Below are positions 19,230-34,200 of a stretch of 64,000 nucleotides of DNA, one piece after another. The DNA lies in the NCBI RefSeq assembly GCF_028858725.1, contig NC_084774.1:2454001-2518000 (forward strand), in the 5' to 3' direction. The notes under the pieces are model-generated. The model was not told where the DNA came from. It searched no databases and worked only from the letters and a program-made list of their open reading frames with translations. A program made the translations under genes and the position numbers. Positions within the stretch are counted from its first letter, which is position 1. Every line of letters begins with the position of its first letter. Source of the DNA: Colius striatus (lineage: Eukaryota; Chordata; Aves; Coliiformes; Coliidae).

Positions 19230-22200
19230 CTAGGAGACAAAACAGAGAGCATTTCTCACAATGCCGTCTCCAGCTGTGCTTGTGTGCAGATGTGCAGAAA
19301 GCCTGAAAGGCTGGAGGTGGCAGCTGTCTAGGCCAGTAAAACACATTCACCCAGGGCATCCCAAAACCACTGAGAAGTGAACGTGGTTTTGGAGCTAGGA
19401 TTTAAAGGAGAAGCTATAACCCTGGCTCCTGACTGCAGCTGTTGCCCACAGAGCACCATTCCCCTTGGCTAAGACAAGCTGTGAATAAAGACCCATCTCT
19501 GTGTCCTGCAGTGAGCTGGTTTTTCTAAAGCATCTGTGAAGATGCTCATCATTACAAAGCAATTAAAATAATCTGCAGAAGGACTGTGTGTGACTGCTTG
19601 AAAGAATACTTCAGGTTTCTGTTCACCCAGCCTGAGGAGGTAGGTGCTGAATGAATCCAGATCTGCCCTTTGTCTTGTTCTGCTGCTGATAAAAGGCTGA
19701 TGGTTTATGCTCTGTGTTGTCTGAAGTACCCCTCCTCAGCCCAGATGACTCCTTTTCTAACCATTCTCAAGTGATTAGAGAAGAAAAAGGGAGAAGGGAA
19801 CAGTGGTATTTGGTCTCCTGCACCCACTCTGCAGCTTGGCTGTCTCACTGCACACCTCCAGCCTGGCCCAGCCCTGCAGCCTGTGTCCCACACTGCAGCT
19901 CCACATCTTCACACTGCCTCAATGGCCCAACCTCTTCTGTTAGTTCTTTCCCTAACTGGAAGAAGAGCAAGAAATCTTCAAATCAGAGAAAGAAATGTGC
20001 TGGAAGAAGCCTCTGGGGATCCAATGCCCTACTTAGAGTGTGGCTGACTTCCAGGGGCATTGGGCAGGCTGGAGCCTGTAACAGAGAGAGCTACAGGTAA
20101 GGAAGCAGGAGGAAAGTGTAAGTTATGGCATCCTCAGTGTCAGGGCTCAGGAAAACTCGAGTTGGGACTGTTGTGGCAGCAAGACCAGGAAAAGTGCCCT
20201 TCCCATCCCCTAGAGCTGACACTGTGTGGTTTGGCAGTTGAGGCAATACATGGATTGGGGTGAAGGTCAGGAAGGATCTCAGACTGCCAGTGCTCACAGT
20301 GCCTGTGTCACCCCAGGGCTTCTGAGACTTGATTCCTGTCTCAGGAAATACCCAAAACACCCCCCATGCAACAACCCAACTCCCAGCAGATACGTACAGC
20401 CTTCTTTGCTGATAAAAGCTCCCTGTGGAGCCTGAGGGATTCCTCTCCACACAGTAATGGGCTTTGGGTATCCTGGGTCTGTTGCTCTTTTGTCCTCATT
20501 GTACCTCCAGTACCTGTCACCCTTGAAGAAGTAGGTTTTGCCCACGGGCTCCCAGCGCAGAGCCGTGTCGATGCCTTCCCGGGGCAGACAGCTCCCCAGC
20601 TCCACCAGACTGTGTGGGTAGCCTGGCTCTGCTGTCACTTCTTTAAAAACCCAGTATTTATCTCCTGGAGATGAACAAGGACACAAACAACAAACAGGTT
20701 TGCCTAATTAGTGGTTGAATGGATATGAATGTAGCACAGCCCCAGCGTGCTGAGGACTTCCAGGCTCAACTGAGTTACCTGAAAAAGCTGCTCCTCTGCA
20801 TTTTGAACCTGAAACCACCTGATTGCATTTGCTGCTCCTCAGCTCTTGTTTTGGGAGAGGTGTTAATCCTTTTCCATTTACCTCTTCTAGGCTAATCATG
20901 ATTCCAAAACTTCTCTCATACCCTGTCCTTGTCATTCCTCCCTCAAGCTGAGGGTTCCCTGCAGGTCAGCCCATACTTTTCCATTGTTTCTGTTGCCCTC
21001 CTCTGAGCCTTCTCAAGTACCAATACAATTTACTGAGCTGAGGGACTGAAGCTACAGACAGAAATTCAGGAGACCAGGCACTGTGTTTTTGTACAGGGCC
21101 ACGCTGATGCTTTCCAGCCACCTTTCCTTGTTTACAACTTACTCTCTAGTTACCTGATCCTGTCCAGACATGATCACAGTGCAAGGAGCTGAAGTGAGCC
21201 CCAGCATAAGGTTGGTCATTATATCTCTTTATGAGACAGTTGTCCAGAAATGTGGCCTGGGAGTGCCCTGTACCTGGAGAGACCCTAATGCCCTGCTGAG
21301 ACACGTTCAAGATTGACAGGAGACTGACATGCCCAGGGAAAAAGGAGCTATTTCTTGTTAGCACATAGAATCATAGAATGGTAGGGGTTGGAAGGGAGCT
21401 TTAGAGATCATCCAGTCCAACCCCCTGCAGAAGCAGCTCCCACCTACATCAGGTCACACAGGAACGTGTCCAGGTGGGTCTTGAAGCCCTCCAAGGAAGG
21501 AGCCTCCACCCCCTCCCTGGGCAGCCTGGGCCAGGGCTCCCTCACTCAAACACTGAAACAGCTTTTCCTTATGTTTAACTGGAACTGTTTGTGTTCCAGC
21601 TTCATCCCATCACCCCTTGTCCTGTTGCTGGATACAACAGAAAAAAAGTGCTGTCCCAACCTCCTGACACCCACCAGTGAGATATTTGTAACTATTAATG
21701 AGCTCCCCCCTCAGTCTCCTCTTCTCCAGGCTGAACAGCCCCAGGTCCCGCAGCTTTTCCTCACAAGGAAGATGTTCCAGTGCCCTGATCATCTTGGTGG
21801 CCCTGCACTGGCCTCTCTCCAGCAGTTCCCTGTCCCTCTGGGGCTGGGGAGCCCAGAACTGGACACAGGACTCCAGATGAGGCCTCAGCAGGGCAGAGCA
21901 GAGGGGGAGCAGAACCTCCCTTGCCCTGCTGCCCACACTCTTCTTGCTGCCCCCAGGCTGCCATTGGCTTCTTGCCCACGAGGCCACGTTGCTGCTCATG
22001 GGCAGTTTATTCTCACCCAGCACTCCCAGGTCTGTGTCTGCAGAGCTGCTCTCCAGCAGGTCACCCCCAGCCTGTGCTGGTGCAGGGGGTTGTTCCTCCC
22101 CACCTGCAGGACTCTGCCCTTGTCCTTGTTGAACCTCAGGAGGTTCCTCTCTGCATGGAAGCAGCCTGTCACCAATCAGTATCAGCTTTGTACTGTCCTG

Positions 22201-25200
22201 GCAAGCTCAGCCCACACTAAACTGCATTTGAAGGATTAGTGGCCGCTTGAAGTGTTTTCCTGGCAAAGGACCTTTGCTCACCACCTCCACGCCACAAGGG
22301 TGTGATGTGAGGCAGGTGTGGGATGCTTGTCCAGACATGTACTGTACCTTTGAAGAATACAAACTTCCCATCAGAGCGCTCGTAGGCAGCGTCGATCTTG
22401 GCAGGGAGCCCCTTCCAGAACTGCTCGATCTGCATGGGGTACCCCTCCTGCACGCGGCTGTTGCGCAGGCGCCAGAACCAGCGGTCCTGAGGACAACAGA
22501 GCTCCTTCAGACTGAGCATCTCTAGCTTGCAGAGAAAAACCCAGCCTGGGCATCCAGCATCATGCATTACTAATGCCTAGGCCCCAGAACCATGACAGAC
22601 AGAACTCCTGGTTCGGTTGTCAGCTCCAACCCAGCCCAACGCTGTCTCCAGTGAAGGAAGCATTTGGCAGGGAAGACGGCAGCCAAGTGGGTGAGAAGTT
22701 GGTTGCTGGTGCTGTGAAAAAGGGTGGAGAGCAAGAAAGGAGCAGGGGGAAGCCCACAGTTCTAAGCACTATGAACTCATCTGTGCTTGACCTCTCTGTG
22801 TGGCTCATCACCGAGGTGATGCCCTGGTATAACTGATGCTCAACTGTAAGACCCGAGGAGAGCTCCACAGCCTGAACGTCATCTGGTGACTAAATGAAGG
22901 ACACAGTGTCCAAAGGCATCAATGAGTTACTAAATATCCCTTTGGATATGAGAGCATTCCTTAAAGCTGTAGTGGATGCTCAGAGATGATTAAGACTAGA
23001 ACAGAGCCTGTGAGACTTTTCCTGGAAACTGTCCCAGCCTTCAACTATCTCCAGTCCCAGCATCTTCTGCAGCTGATGTGGTTTGTCCATTTAATGACCT
23101 TCCCTACTCCACAGAGTGAAAGCTCCAGGTATTTTGGGAATGGGACCATGAATTTCTATAATCAAGACACTCTAATGTGGGTTACTGAGCAAAGCCTCTC
23201 CCTAGTCTCTGGCTGCAGACCACCAGCAAGGTCAATGCCTGTGCTCCAAGAGCTTCAGGTAGGCTGAGTGACAGCTACCCTTCAGGTCGGCTGAAGGGCA
23301 GGGTTTGATACATGCCATCTGTGGAGGCAACACAGCTCCATCCCTGGTCAGGTACTGGGATGGTTTTCTGGCTTTACAGGTTGCTCCTTTCTGAGCCTGA
23401 TGGTGTCTGAGTTCTCTGCCAGTGCATTTTGGCGCACAGGCTGCCTGGGCATTTTGTGAATCTCATCAGGCATTGCTTCCAAATATTACAGAGCCAGTTT
23501 GCTTACATTTCCTTCTAGTGGAATGTCACAGGCATTTCACATCCCACTACCTTACACTTCTCTTCATCTTTTCCAGCAATCAAACTAAAGACAGACTCAT
23601 GGGTAAGCAGAAACTCTCAGTACCTTGAAAACAAACATTTCTCCTCTAAACAGAGCCACAGTGTTAAAGTTGCCGTCACAGATGTTCGGTTTCGTGCCAG
23701 GAAGAGATGGCCTGTCACCCAGAGGAGGACTTGGAGGCCTTGGATGTCTCTCATGTTTTCTTTCTGAAGTGGAGTGAATTCTGCGAACAGGGAGGGTGGG
23801 TAAAGGCCTGGTTGGCTCCAGGGGCTCAACAGGAGGACCTAGAAACACAAAAAGAAAAATGAATTAGCAGAAACCTTTGCATTTTCTGCTTCCCTCTTAG
23901 GCATTCCCAGGCAACAGGCTGGATGAACAGCACTGGGAGGAACTGACATACTCCTTATGCTGGGCTCAGTCCCTAGAAGTGGGGGGCAGAATGAGATCCA
24001 CACACAAATGATGTCCCAAAACAGATGGTAGGTCATCCCAAGGAGGCTGGAGCTAAAGGAAGGAGGAGCCACACCAATCATGTTCCCAACTAAACTGAAA
24101 GGCAACAACCTTTGAACAGTGTTTAACAGAGTATGAAAGAACAGAAAAACCAACCCAAACCCAGGGAAAATGTCAGGGTGTGAAAACCAGGGCCACAATC
24201 TAAGGGAATTTAGCACTAGAAAGCAGTTACTTCACTACAGATTAATCACCAGTCTTTGCTTTCAGAACATGATGGGAACTGAGAAAGAGCTGTGAGAAGG
24301 ACCAGCTCCCAGTCAAACAACGCCCCTCCAAGCACAGCTCTCCTCTTTGACCCTTCCCCTTGGAGATCCTTTGAGAGGTGACAAGGCTGTAAGAATGTGA
24401 AGAGCTATAAAAATGAAGTGACTTGGAGCAGAGGTCTGCTTTTAAACCAACTGCTACAGGACAGTTTCATTAACAGGGATCAGAGATTGCTGCTGCTTCT
24501 CAGAGAAGGCCAGAAGTTAACATGCCAATAAGCAGAAGGCTGCTAGAAGCAAGAGATTTTGTCAAGTTTTACATGTGATGTAATCAAATGGGGATTTGAT
24601 TGTGTACTTGCATGGGTTATGGTTTCAATCTCTTTCTAAAGCAGAGCTTTTGAAAGGGCTATGGAGAGACACAGCCAGTGGGCAGAACGGGGGCTCTCAC
24701 AGCTGCTGTGGCAGTCTCACTGTTTTAAGGGTTCAACATCACATCTGATGTGCCTCATGCCAGCTGGTATTGTTGAACACTTGTGCTGGATAAGGCTCAT
24801 CCTCTGAGACTGAGAGAGGATTACATGGCAGTACCAGGACAGAAACCTCCACCTGTGAGTCCCACCATGAGCCTAAAGATTCTGGAGCAGATCCAGCACA
24901 GTCTCCAGATTTCAAGTCACAGCCATCCCTCTGCAATGCACAGCCAGTTGTTCCAAAGGCTAAGCCTTGTCACCACGAAAGTCTGTGTCTTACCTATTGT
25001 GTGAGTTTGTACAGCTTTAGGTTCAGCATTATTTCTCTTACCTCTAGTGTCTCAACACTGAATCATTTACAGACCTCCATGAGGATGACTTGTAAATGCT
25101 ATTTAAGGAGCCACATGGACCAGCTCCTTCTGCCTGTTGCTCCAATTTCTGTTGGTTTTAAGACCTTAAGACTTTGTCTTACAGCTCTTTTCTAAAGCTT

Positions 25201-28200
25201 TTCAAATCGTATTTCCTCCAAGTGACATCCTCATAATGTGGTATCTTGTGCCATTTTATTAGCAATTATGTTCATTTAGTGTTATTCCAGAACTTTAACA
25301 AAAGGCACCGAATAAGAGACGTCCCTTGGATGAGGATTGCCTGTGGGTAATTATTCTGGGAAAGCTGTCTACATGAAATGGATAAAAATCATTGAGTCAC
25401 AGCATGGTGGGGTTGGAAGGGACCTGCAGAGCTCATCCAGCCCAACCCCCTGCAGAAGCAGCTCCCACCTACATCAGGTCACACAGGAACGTGTCCAGGT
25501 GGGTCTTGAAGCCCTCCAAGGAAGGAGCCTCCACACCCTCCCTGGGCAGCCTGGGCCAGGGCTCCCTCACTCAAACACTGAAACAGCCTTTCCTTATGTT
25601 TAACTGGAACTGTTTGTGTTCCAGCTTCAGCCCATCACCCCTTGTCCTGTTGCTGGATACAACAGAAAAAAAGTGCTGCCCCAAGCTCCCTTTACATATT
25701 TATAAATGTTAATAAGATCCCCCCTCAGTCTCCTCTTTTCCAGGCTGAACAGCCCCAGGTCCCACAGCCTTTCCTCACAAGGCAGATGCTCCAGTCCCCT
25801 GATCATCTTGGTGTCCCTGCACTGGCCTCTCTCCAGCACTTCCCTGTCCCTCTGGAGCTGGGGAGCCCAGAACTGGACACAGGACTCCAGATGAGGCCTC
25901 AGCAGGGCAGAGCAGAGGGGGAGCAGAACCTCCCTTGTTCTGCTGCCCACACTCTTCTGGATGTTACACTGGCACTGTGTATTTCTCACTCCTCTCCATT
26001 GTAGCTGTGCAATGCCCAGTAGCTTTGCAGACCACAAAGTTTTGCTAAATAAAATTGCCAAACTGCCACTGCCAGTGATCTGTGAATTCTTCCCAAGTGG
26101 TCTGCAGCAAAGGTCTCCAGACCCTGCCCGGAGCAACAGGGTTGGACCCTCCTGTTAGCCAGGCAGGATGGGCTAACAGTATCAGCAGAGCTTCAGCTCA
26201 GCTCAGGAGTGTGCCTTTGAAGGGCTGCTCTGCCAATTGCAATCTCTGTGCTTTCATTCACACCGAAGTTTATTATTTTTGGACAAAGGTAAACTTGAAA
26301 AAGCACTCTGGAGCACATCTGGGGTACTGGAGCTGCAAACAGACATCCCAGGGCACAGCTAGAGCTGATCCACAACAACCACCCCCTTCCCCAAATGCAC
26401 ACAGAGTCCAGTCCTCAGCACTCCACTGGCTTAACACCAGCCCTAAACACTGCTGTATCTATGGATAATTACCCTTCCTGAAAGCCACAGGCATTGTTTG
26501 CTAACACAGCCACAGGCAACTTACTGGGCTGTGCAAAGGCTACTCCCTCAATGAGCAGCACACTAGCTAGGACTTCTGGCTCATGGAGGTAGGACTGAGT
26601 ACAGAGGGATATGCTGCAGAGGAAGAGATGGGAATGAGGAAAGAGGTTCCAGGCAGATCTTACACCAAGCAAGCTGAGGTTGTGGTTTGTTCAGATGGGA
26701 CACAGGAGCACAGGATTCAGCTCTTGCTTTTGTGATTAAAGGAGCAGGACACTGGCTTGGCTGCCAAAAATGGATGCCAGCTATAGTACCTGAACAAATT
26801 CAGTTTGAAAACCAGCAATTTACATGCCTGGTGAACACAGGAAACAATTGCATTAAGGAAAGGTAACTCTTAACTAGGACCTAAGCAAGGAATCAGTAAG
26901 ATGTGACTTTCTTCTGCACACTGCAGGTCTCTCTGTGTGATGCTGTTGTGCTACTGCCCACGGGGCTTTGAGTGCTTGTGTTTTGTGAATAAGGCTGACA
27001 AAGCTCCATGGCAGGGTTCCGCTGCCAACAGACTCACACAGGGATCACCTTTCTAAACTATAGCACATTGCTATGGAAACACCAGAGCTCTAGTTTTCCT
27101 CTCCCTCCATTTTGCAGGGGCAGATGTTGCCATGCACTGAGCAAACCACAGATGCGTTTCTGCTGCCATCTATGGTGGTCAGTTTAATTGCTACAGTGGA
27201 GCAATTTCATCAGGCAGTTTGCAGAACACAACCACCAGTCCCAGCACAAGACAGGTCCCTGGGTTATGAGGCAGCTAGAGGCAAATTCACGTGTCTGTAA
27301 GCAGGACTGCAAGGGGCACTGCTGCCTTTAAACAGGGTGAGATGTGCAGCAGGCTGCAGTGCAGAGAGGCACAGCTGCTGGCAGAGGGAGCTGCCTGGGA
27401 GGCCAGTCATAGGAGCCACTGTGTGCTATGCATCCAAACTGCTCCCTGGAAAGACAGAGTGTGAAAGGTAGGTTGCCAAGTCGAGGTGGTTCTGCTTCTC
27501 AGACACAGCAATTGCACAGAGATACTTAAATCCAAGAGCAGTTCTGGAATTCCAGGAATAACGAGCCAAAACCTCCACAGTTTGAGAGCAGAAAAGAGCA
27601 GGAATAGAGTTTTACAGAGGTGACCATGAGCAGTAAGATAAGGATGTGGCATTCATTTTTCTCTCTCATTTAAAGCAAAAAAGGGTGAGAGAGGAGCAAT
27701 ATCTAAACAAAATCATGATGAATGTATCTGATGGGTCACAAAACCACCGCATTTGACAGTGAGGTACAGAACAGGGACTGTGGCCAGATGCTAGAAATGT
27801 AACATCTCATGTATTGTTTGAGTTACTAAGGATTCACTCTCTCTTCACAAGTAAGGACCAGGTTACAGCCTGCTCTGTCCCTCCTGCTAGACAGCAGTCA
27901 TTCAGCTCTCTCAGGTTCCACTTAGAAGCCCAAAATGTGTCACTGTCTTCTGTAGAGAGAAGTTAAAATAGCACCTACGACCCAGGGGGCGATGCAGAAG
28001 TTTTCCTTATCCTTAAGGTGCCACTGCAGCAAAGCTGCAAGGCAGAAGCAGTGGTAGACACTGCAATCTACATGGTGCAAATCAGCAGTGATCTGAGAGA
28101 ACCAGAGATCTGCATTAACTGAAACATTTGCTAGAGCAGTGGAAAGAGATGACAAATGTGAACCCACTGCCTGCAATTGCCAAACCAGCTCCTGCACGTT

Positions 28201-31200
28201 GCTCTGAAGGAGGTATCCAGCACTGACAAGACTTCCCACATGTTTTGCAGGTGGTCCTGCAACTTGCTTGGATGCAGACTTTGTCATTAAAACATTCCTC
28301 TTACTGTTTTTCGCTGCCAGTTATGGGTTTTCCTTGCTATCTGTTGCTTCTCTTCTTGTTTATGAGCATTCTGGGCCCTTCCCCTGACTGAAGTTCTGTC
28401 TCCTCTTGTGGTTTTACAGATTACATTTTTGGTTTTAGTTGCTGTCTTGGTCACTGAGTGAGGCTGGACTTAGAGCTAAAGGCAGAAGTTAATCCTACAG
28501 TTAGACACAGACAAAGAGCACACATAAAACCTCCAGGTCCATGTGTCTACAGCTGGGGGGGTGGAAAGCAGAAGCACAGCCCATTCATTGCTGAAGAAAG
28601 ATGTTATCTTGTAAGACCTGAGACACTTGAGAGCACAACCAGGCATGAAAGCAGAATTAATACACCCTATATAGTTTGCCAGTCATTACTCTTTCCAGCA
28701 TCTCATCGCAGTAACCTGCCTCCAACACAGACAGCTAAAGGCAGGCAAGAACAGCAGAGAGGACCATGTGAACAGGATGTTACTCAGGAGAAGCTGGCAC
28801 CTTGGTATTTATTACAGGAACTGACTACACCTACCACTGGTACAACTAACCAGGCACAGTATCACACACAGTTCACAGCCTCCATCACTACCTTTCCAAG
28901 CAACTTCAGAGAATCAGTCAGAACAAATCTCATTGAAAGAAAAATGAAGTGATAGAGGCTACTGCATGGGTCTGCAGTTGGGCCTGAACTGTCACCTACT
29001 TACTGCACATGATGCCAGCAGCAGAGTCAAACCCACCCCAGGGATGAACCTGCAGCCACTTCCACATGGGAAGCTGGTAAGAAACCACCTAGAGCTGGAG
29101 ACCCTGTGTTCTAGAGGGCAGCAACTTGATGGGACTTTACACAGACTGTGTGGAGAAGAAGACTCTCTTCCTCTCTATCACCACCAAGGCAAAGAATGTC
29201 AGAAAGCTTTTGGGTCACAGCAGATCACCTTCAGAGTGTGACTCCCGCCACTGGCACTTAGCCTCCTCCCTTCATGCTTCCTCTGTCGCAGACCATCTGA
29301 ATACCAAGGTGACCTGTGAAGATAACACAGAGAGAGGAGGCGTTTAGGAGCCACTGTGTCGATAGTTGAGGACAAAATAGAATGGTACTGTCCTCCTGGC
29401 TATTGACAGAGTGTTCCCCTCAACTGCAAAACACCTGCCTGGAGGCTCAGCATCGTGTGTGGCTCAGCATCCATCAGCTCTGTGCAAGACAGGAGGCTCT
29501 CCCGGCCTGCCAGTGCAGAGCACAGCCTTTGTTTCAGACCAGGGGAGATAATGACTGACCTGCAAACAAAGGCCTGTCTTTATCTTCTTAATATTCACTC
29601 CAAGGATAAAACTATCATCAACTGGATGTCAGGCAGTTACACTTCCAAATAACACACAGGGGTTTTTTCCACTGTACACATCTGGGCTGCCTGCACGTTT
29701 CTGCAGGACTGTACCAGCTCTCCAGGTGCACAGGAAAAGCTCCTCCATGTCAGATCAAAATGTCTGATCCAAATGAGCCAGGGAGAGTGGGAGGAACCCA
29801 CCTTGCTGCTCTGCTGACTCCAGGGCAGTGGGGAAAGGTTCTTGTTTCTATTTAAATGTGCTAGTTGCCAACAAGCTGTCATCTCAGAGACAGTCCATTC
29901 ACAAAAGCTCAGAGCTCAGGAAGGACTCATTTCCCTTGCTTGCTTGCTTGGTAAACCTGTCCACAGACCTCTTTGCACTTCTGGGGTTAGACTTCAGCAG
30001 TGCAGTGAGATAGTTGTTTCAGTTTGGATATCCTTGCCACAGTGCACCACAGGCTGCAGAATAAGTCCCAGCACCACAGTGTACTCAGAGGCTGGGCAGT
30101 CGAGGCCCTTGTGATCATCACTGAGAGGGCTGGAAATGTTTCTCGAGTGCTTCTCATACAGATGTCTTCCTCCAAGTGACCAGCTGGCACCCAGGTGACA
30201 GAGCATTCATCTGGAAGACAAGCATCCATGGCTGAAATCCTCGCTCTAAGCCCAAGGAAACGCTCTCCTGGGCTCTGTGATGAGGCAATTCAACTTGTGG
30301 TTCAGTTCTCTGCTTTGGGTGCAAGAAAACTGGCTCCAAAATTCCCTGGCTTAGGCAGCAAATGCTGAGAGTTTGGGGCTCTGCAAGACACTGCAGCTGT
30401 GGTGCTCACAGTCCAGGTCCCTTCTGGAAAAAAACTTTAAGAAGCCTGACTTCTGCTCCACAGCAAAACAGAACATTCTCTGTTTGATGCTCTGAAAGAT
30501 CTGTAGGATGAAAGAAGGATTTCATGCCCAGCCACAACATAAAGCAGCGTTGCTCCATCACCTGAGAAACTTTCCAAGAGAGGTGGGCTCCTGCTCTGCT
30601 CCCCCTTCATCAGCAGACAGCTGAGCAGTGTGATCAGCTCCCTCCTCTCACAGCCACGTGTGCAGCTCCAGGGCTGACGTGGGCACGGGTGAGTCCCTGG
30701 GCTGTGGCTGGACCCCAAGGACAGCTCTGGGCACCCAGGTGGTCACTCCCTGCCTGGTTTTCAGATGAATGGGATAATGCCAAGTAAGATTTGGTGGATG
30801 CACCAGAGGTGGAGACTGGTGTTTCCTGATGGATCCAACAGGGAGTTTGGACAGGAGGAAAGGTGCAAATGAAGGGATGCAACGTAGAAAGGGAGTCTGG
30901 TGTGTCTGCAGCATGCCAGACCTGGCCAGGGCAGATCCCTCCAGCTCACTTACTGCTACACATTTTCCTTCCTCTGCTCTCCTACAAGCACAGCACCACG
31001 AGGCATGAATCCAAAAAGTAAGACTCAGATCTTGCATCTTCTACAGATAAGGTCTTGCATGTTACTCTGCTCTCATCCCACACTCAAGAGGACATAATCA
31101 CAAAACACTCCTATGCCTAATGTTTCCAAGTCCTGCACGAAAGCAAAGCTTGCTCTGATGGCTCTGCTCACAATGCAGTGTTACCACATGTTGCATTTTG

Positions 31201-34200
31201 CATCAGGTCTTTCTGCTGGTTCATCACAAGCCATCTCACACATACATGTAAGTTACAGGCATTTGGGATGGCTCGGTGGGCTGCCATTGGGAAAAGGTGA
31301 GGGAGGACACAACACCCATTCTTGCTGCACAGGAGGAATGAGGCTGGCAGAAGGTGCTGTTTCCTCATGGACACAGTACCCTGCTGATCCCCTCTTCCTG
31401 GATGTCAGAGCTGGTGGTGTACAGTTCCTTGGCCAGGGGCTGGTGGGGTTTTATGACCACCCTGGACCTCAGCCCTCATGGGATGCACTAACTGGCAGCT
31501 CTTCTTTCGAGCTGCAGAAAAGATGTGTGAGGCTGACTTGTCCTCAGCAAGATCTGGGACAACCTGGATCCTTGAAGTCATCTCCAGGCTTTATTTTTTG
31601 GTCTATCTGAGTGATTAGGAGATCTTTCCTCTGTGACCTTAGGCTTCGAAAGGGCCTCGATGGTAATGGCCTAGATTACATGCTCTAAGCATCCACGGGG
31701 ACATGAGTTTCTCCTGCACATCATGTCAACTCCTCTGCTCCCCAGGCACAGTTCCAGAAGAGTGACTCCTGCCATGAGAAGCCACATCAGAGCCTACTGC
31801 AAAAGTGTACTTAGAGCAGCACATGAAGAACAGACTGGTGCTGAAGGATGATCAGTTCAGGCTGTGTGACAAGGCCATGGCTGAGTATGTCTCTTCTCTC
31901 CATCTGCACTGTAGCTGCATGCAGCTGTGACTTCAACACCAGCACAACTAAGAGAGGCAGCCAGCTTCAGAGGATATCCAGGGGACCTACGTTACAGCAC
32001 TATTGCCAGTTTATTTCCTTCCTGGGCATTTCACTTGTGACATGTGCACATAAGTACAGTGGGAGATACCCTTCTGAAAGAGACATGCAACAAACAGTCA
32101 TGATATTTCTCTCATTTTGCCAAGGAACATGGTAAAAGCAGCACCCATCAGACAATGCAAACTCTGCTGCCCTGTCTTACAGGCTGCTCTGTCACACAAC
32201 CATTGTAAACATTGACGAGCCAGTGAGAAGCATAAACAAGAGTTCACATCCTCTATTTAGGTGAGTTTTGAACTAAATCCAGCAGAAAATAACTTAGTAA
32301 TTCAACAAATCACAGTGTGACAGATTTAAGCACATTTCACTTCTAATGGCCAAACACAGACACAACATAAAAACACATCTGAAAGACATCATTCTCAAAA
32401 GAAGGAGACAGTGGCTTCAGTAAAGTCTCTGCTCTTTGTTCTACCAACTTCAGTGGAATGAAAATTTGAGGTTTTAACTGAATTTGGTTTTGATAAAGGG
32501 TGCCACAGGTGAAGCAGTGGCTCTGGCTCTGTGATTTATTTTGCATGGTAACTTCCTAAATAATATGTACTGAGTGTATGCTGGTGCACTGTAGAGAATG
32601 TCAAAGCAGCAAGAGAGCAGGAGGTTTTGATTTTTGGACAGCTGGGCTGGTAGATGAGCTTTTGACATTCCCAAGACACAACAAAGAAGATCTGTGCTGT
32701 GGAAATAAACCACACTAGTTGAATGTTCCTGCTAAAGCCACAATAAAGACATTTCAGCAGTCCTGTCTCAGTTGTAGGACTCTGAGATGAAAAGATTTGT
32801 TCTCATATCTCCAGCTCCAAGCAGAAACATAACTTGCATTTTCCAGCTTTTCTTTGTCAACCATGACAGTAAAACCTAGTTTTAAGTTAAATTTTAGGTT
32901 TTGGACTGTAATCCTGTTCTATGGTCCAAAATCTCTACCTGGGGAGCCAAAGCAGAAGCTGCTCCTTCCCCAGACTGGATTAGTTACCAGCTGGCCATCA
33001 ACCACCATCCCCATCCCCAACCCACTCCAGTTCAAAGGCCTCAGAGAAGAGCCTTGTGTGATTCCACTACAGTCAACAAACTAATTCCTAATTACTGCCT
33101 GCACTGGGCAGTAATTCATTCATACTGCATTTTTCAGGCTGAGTAAAACTGTTCAGCATATTATACTGCAGACAGAGATCCCTAACAAAGCAAGAGGCCA
33201 AAGTCTGATGTCTTTGGTGCTGCTGCTGTAGGCAGCGCTGCAGGAGCTCTCTGCTCTCTCACAGCTGTGCACAAGATGCTGTGCAGCGCTCTCACAAATT
33301 GGCAGGGCCCTAATAGGTCTTAATGGCCCTTACCAGCATCATCTGGTGCCTCCACTCCTACTCATGGGCCTGGGAGCCCCATTTCAGCTCAGCCCTGGGC
33401 ATCAGGTCCCTGTCCAAGCTGTGCTGGGAAGTGCTGGCCCCCAGCTCAGACACAGCTGAGGTAGGTTTGACCCACAAACATGAGGAAAATGTCTGTCAAT
33501 TCCTTATCTGCTCCCTTTCCAAAAAGGGATCTGAAAACAGAGAAGCTAGTAATTTGTTCTTGATGCACTTTCACTGTCAGCAAAAAATGAAGACTCTGTT
33601 TAATTTCTGGTCAAAGGGCCCAGGAACTCAACACCACTTCCAAACAGAAACAGTGTGATGACACCTTAGCAGCTTTCAAACATGAAAACTTAGGTATATT
33701 ATTTAATGAAAGTTTAATGCTTGCTACCCCAACACTTGATTTCAAAACCATCCAGAGTCTCTGTTATCCCAAGTATCTGAATATGTATGTAACAGTGTGC
33801 ATAATTACATGGTACCAGAGGATGTCTGCCATGCAACTTCATCCTGGTAATAAACAGTAGAAAGAAATCTCCAGCTGCACTAATGGGAAAGCCAGTTCCC
33901 CCTGGGTGTACTTCAAGTGCTGGACCTTACTTGAACTGAGGATGAGCTGCACTTTGGAAATGCCTGCTTCTTCCCATTGCCAGGGTAGGAGAGAGAGAAA
34001 CTAGCCCATAAAGAGATTTCTCTGCTTTAGGCATACACATTTGAACAAATGAATCTCATTCCAGTCATTAGAAAAACCCCCAAGCTGGCCCAACCCCCAA
34101 ACCCCAACCCAACCCAACCCAGATTCAAACAACTGACACAGACCTCTAAAGTCTTGCTGTGCTGCTGGAGAGTCCCACAGGTCTTGGCACAAGTTCTGTT

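Noticed and set aside
18889-19233. 114-codon plus-strand frame
   Set aside because: Shadow of the MMP24 terminal exon, which is read on the minus strand and matches the family along its full length.
21388-22239. 283-codon plus-strand frame
   Set aside because: Antisense translation of the CR1 copy at 21366; similar frames at 25392 and 51118 share the sequence.
28458-28952. 164-codon plus-strand frame inside MMP24 intron 5
   Set aside because: No start context, splice support or family resemblance seen; length is within chance expectation for a window of this size.
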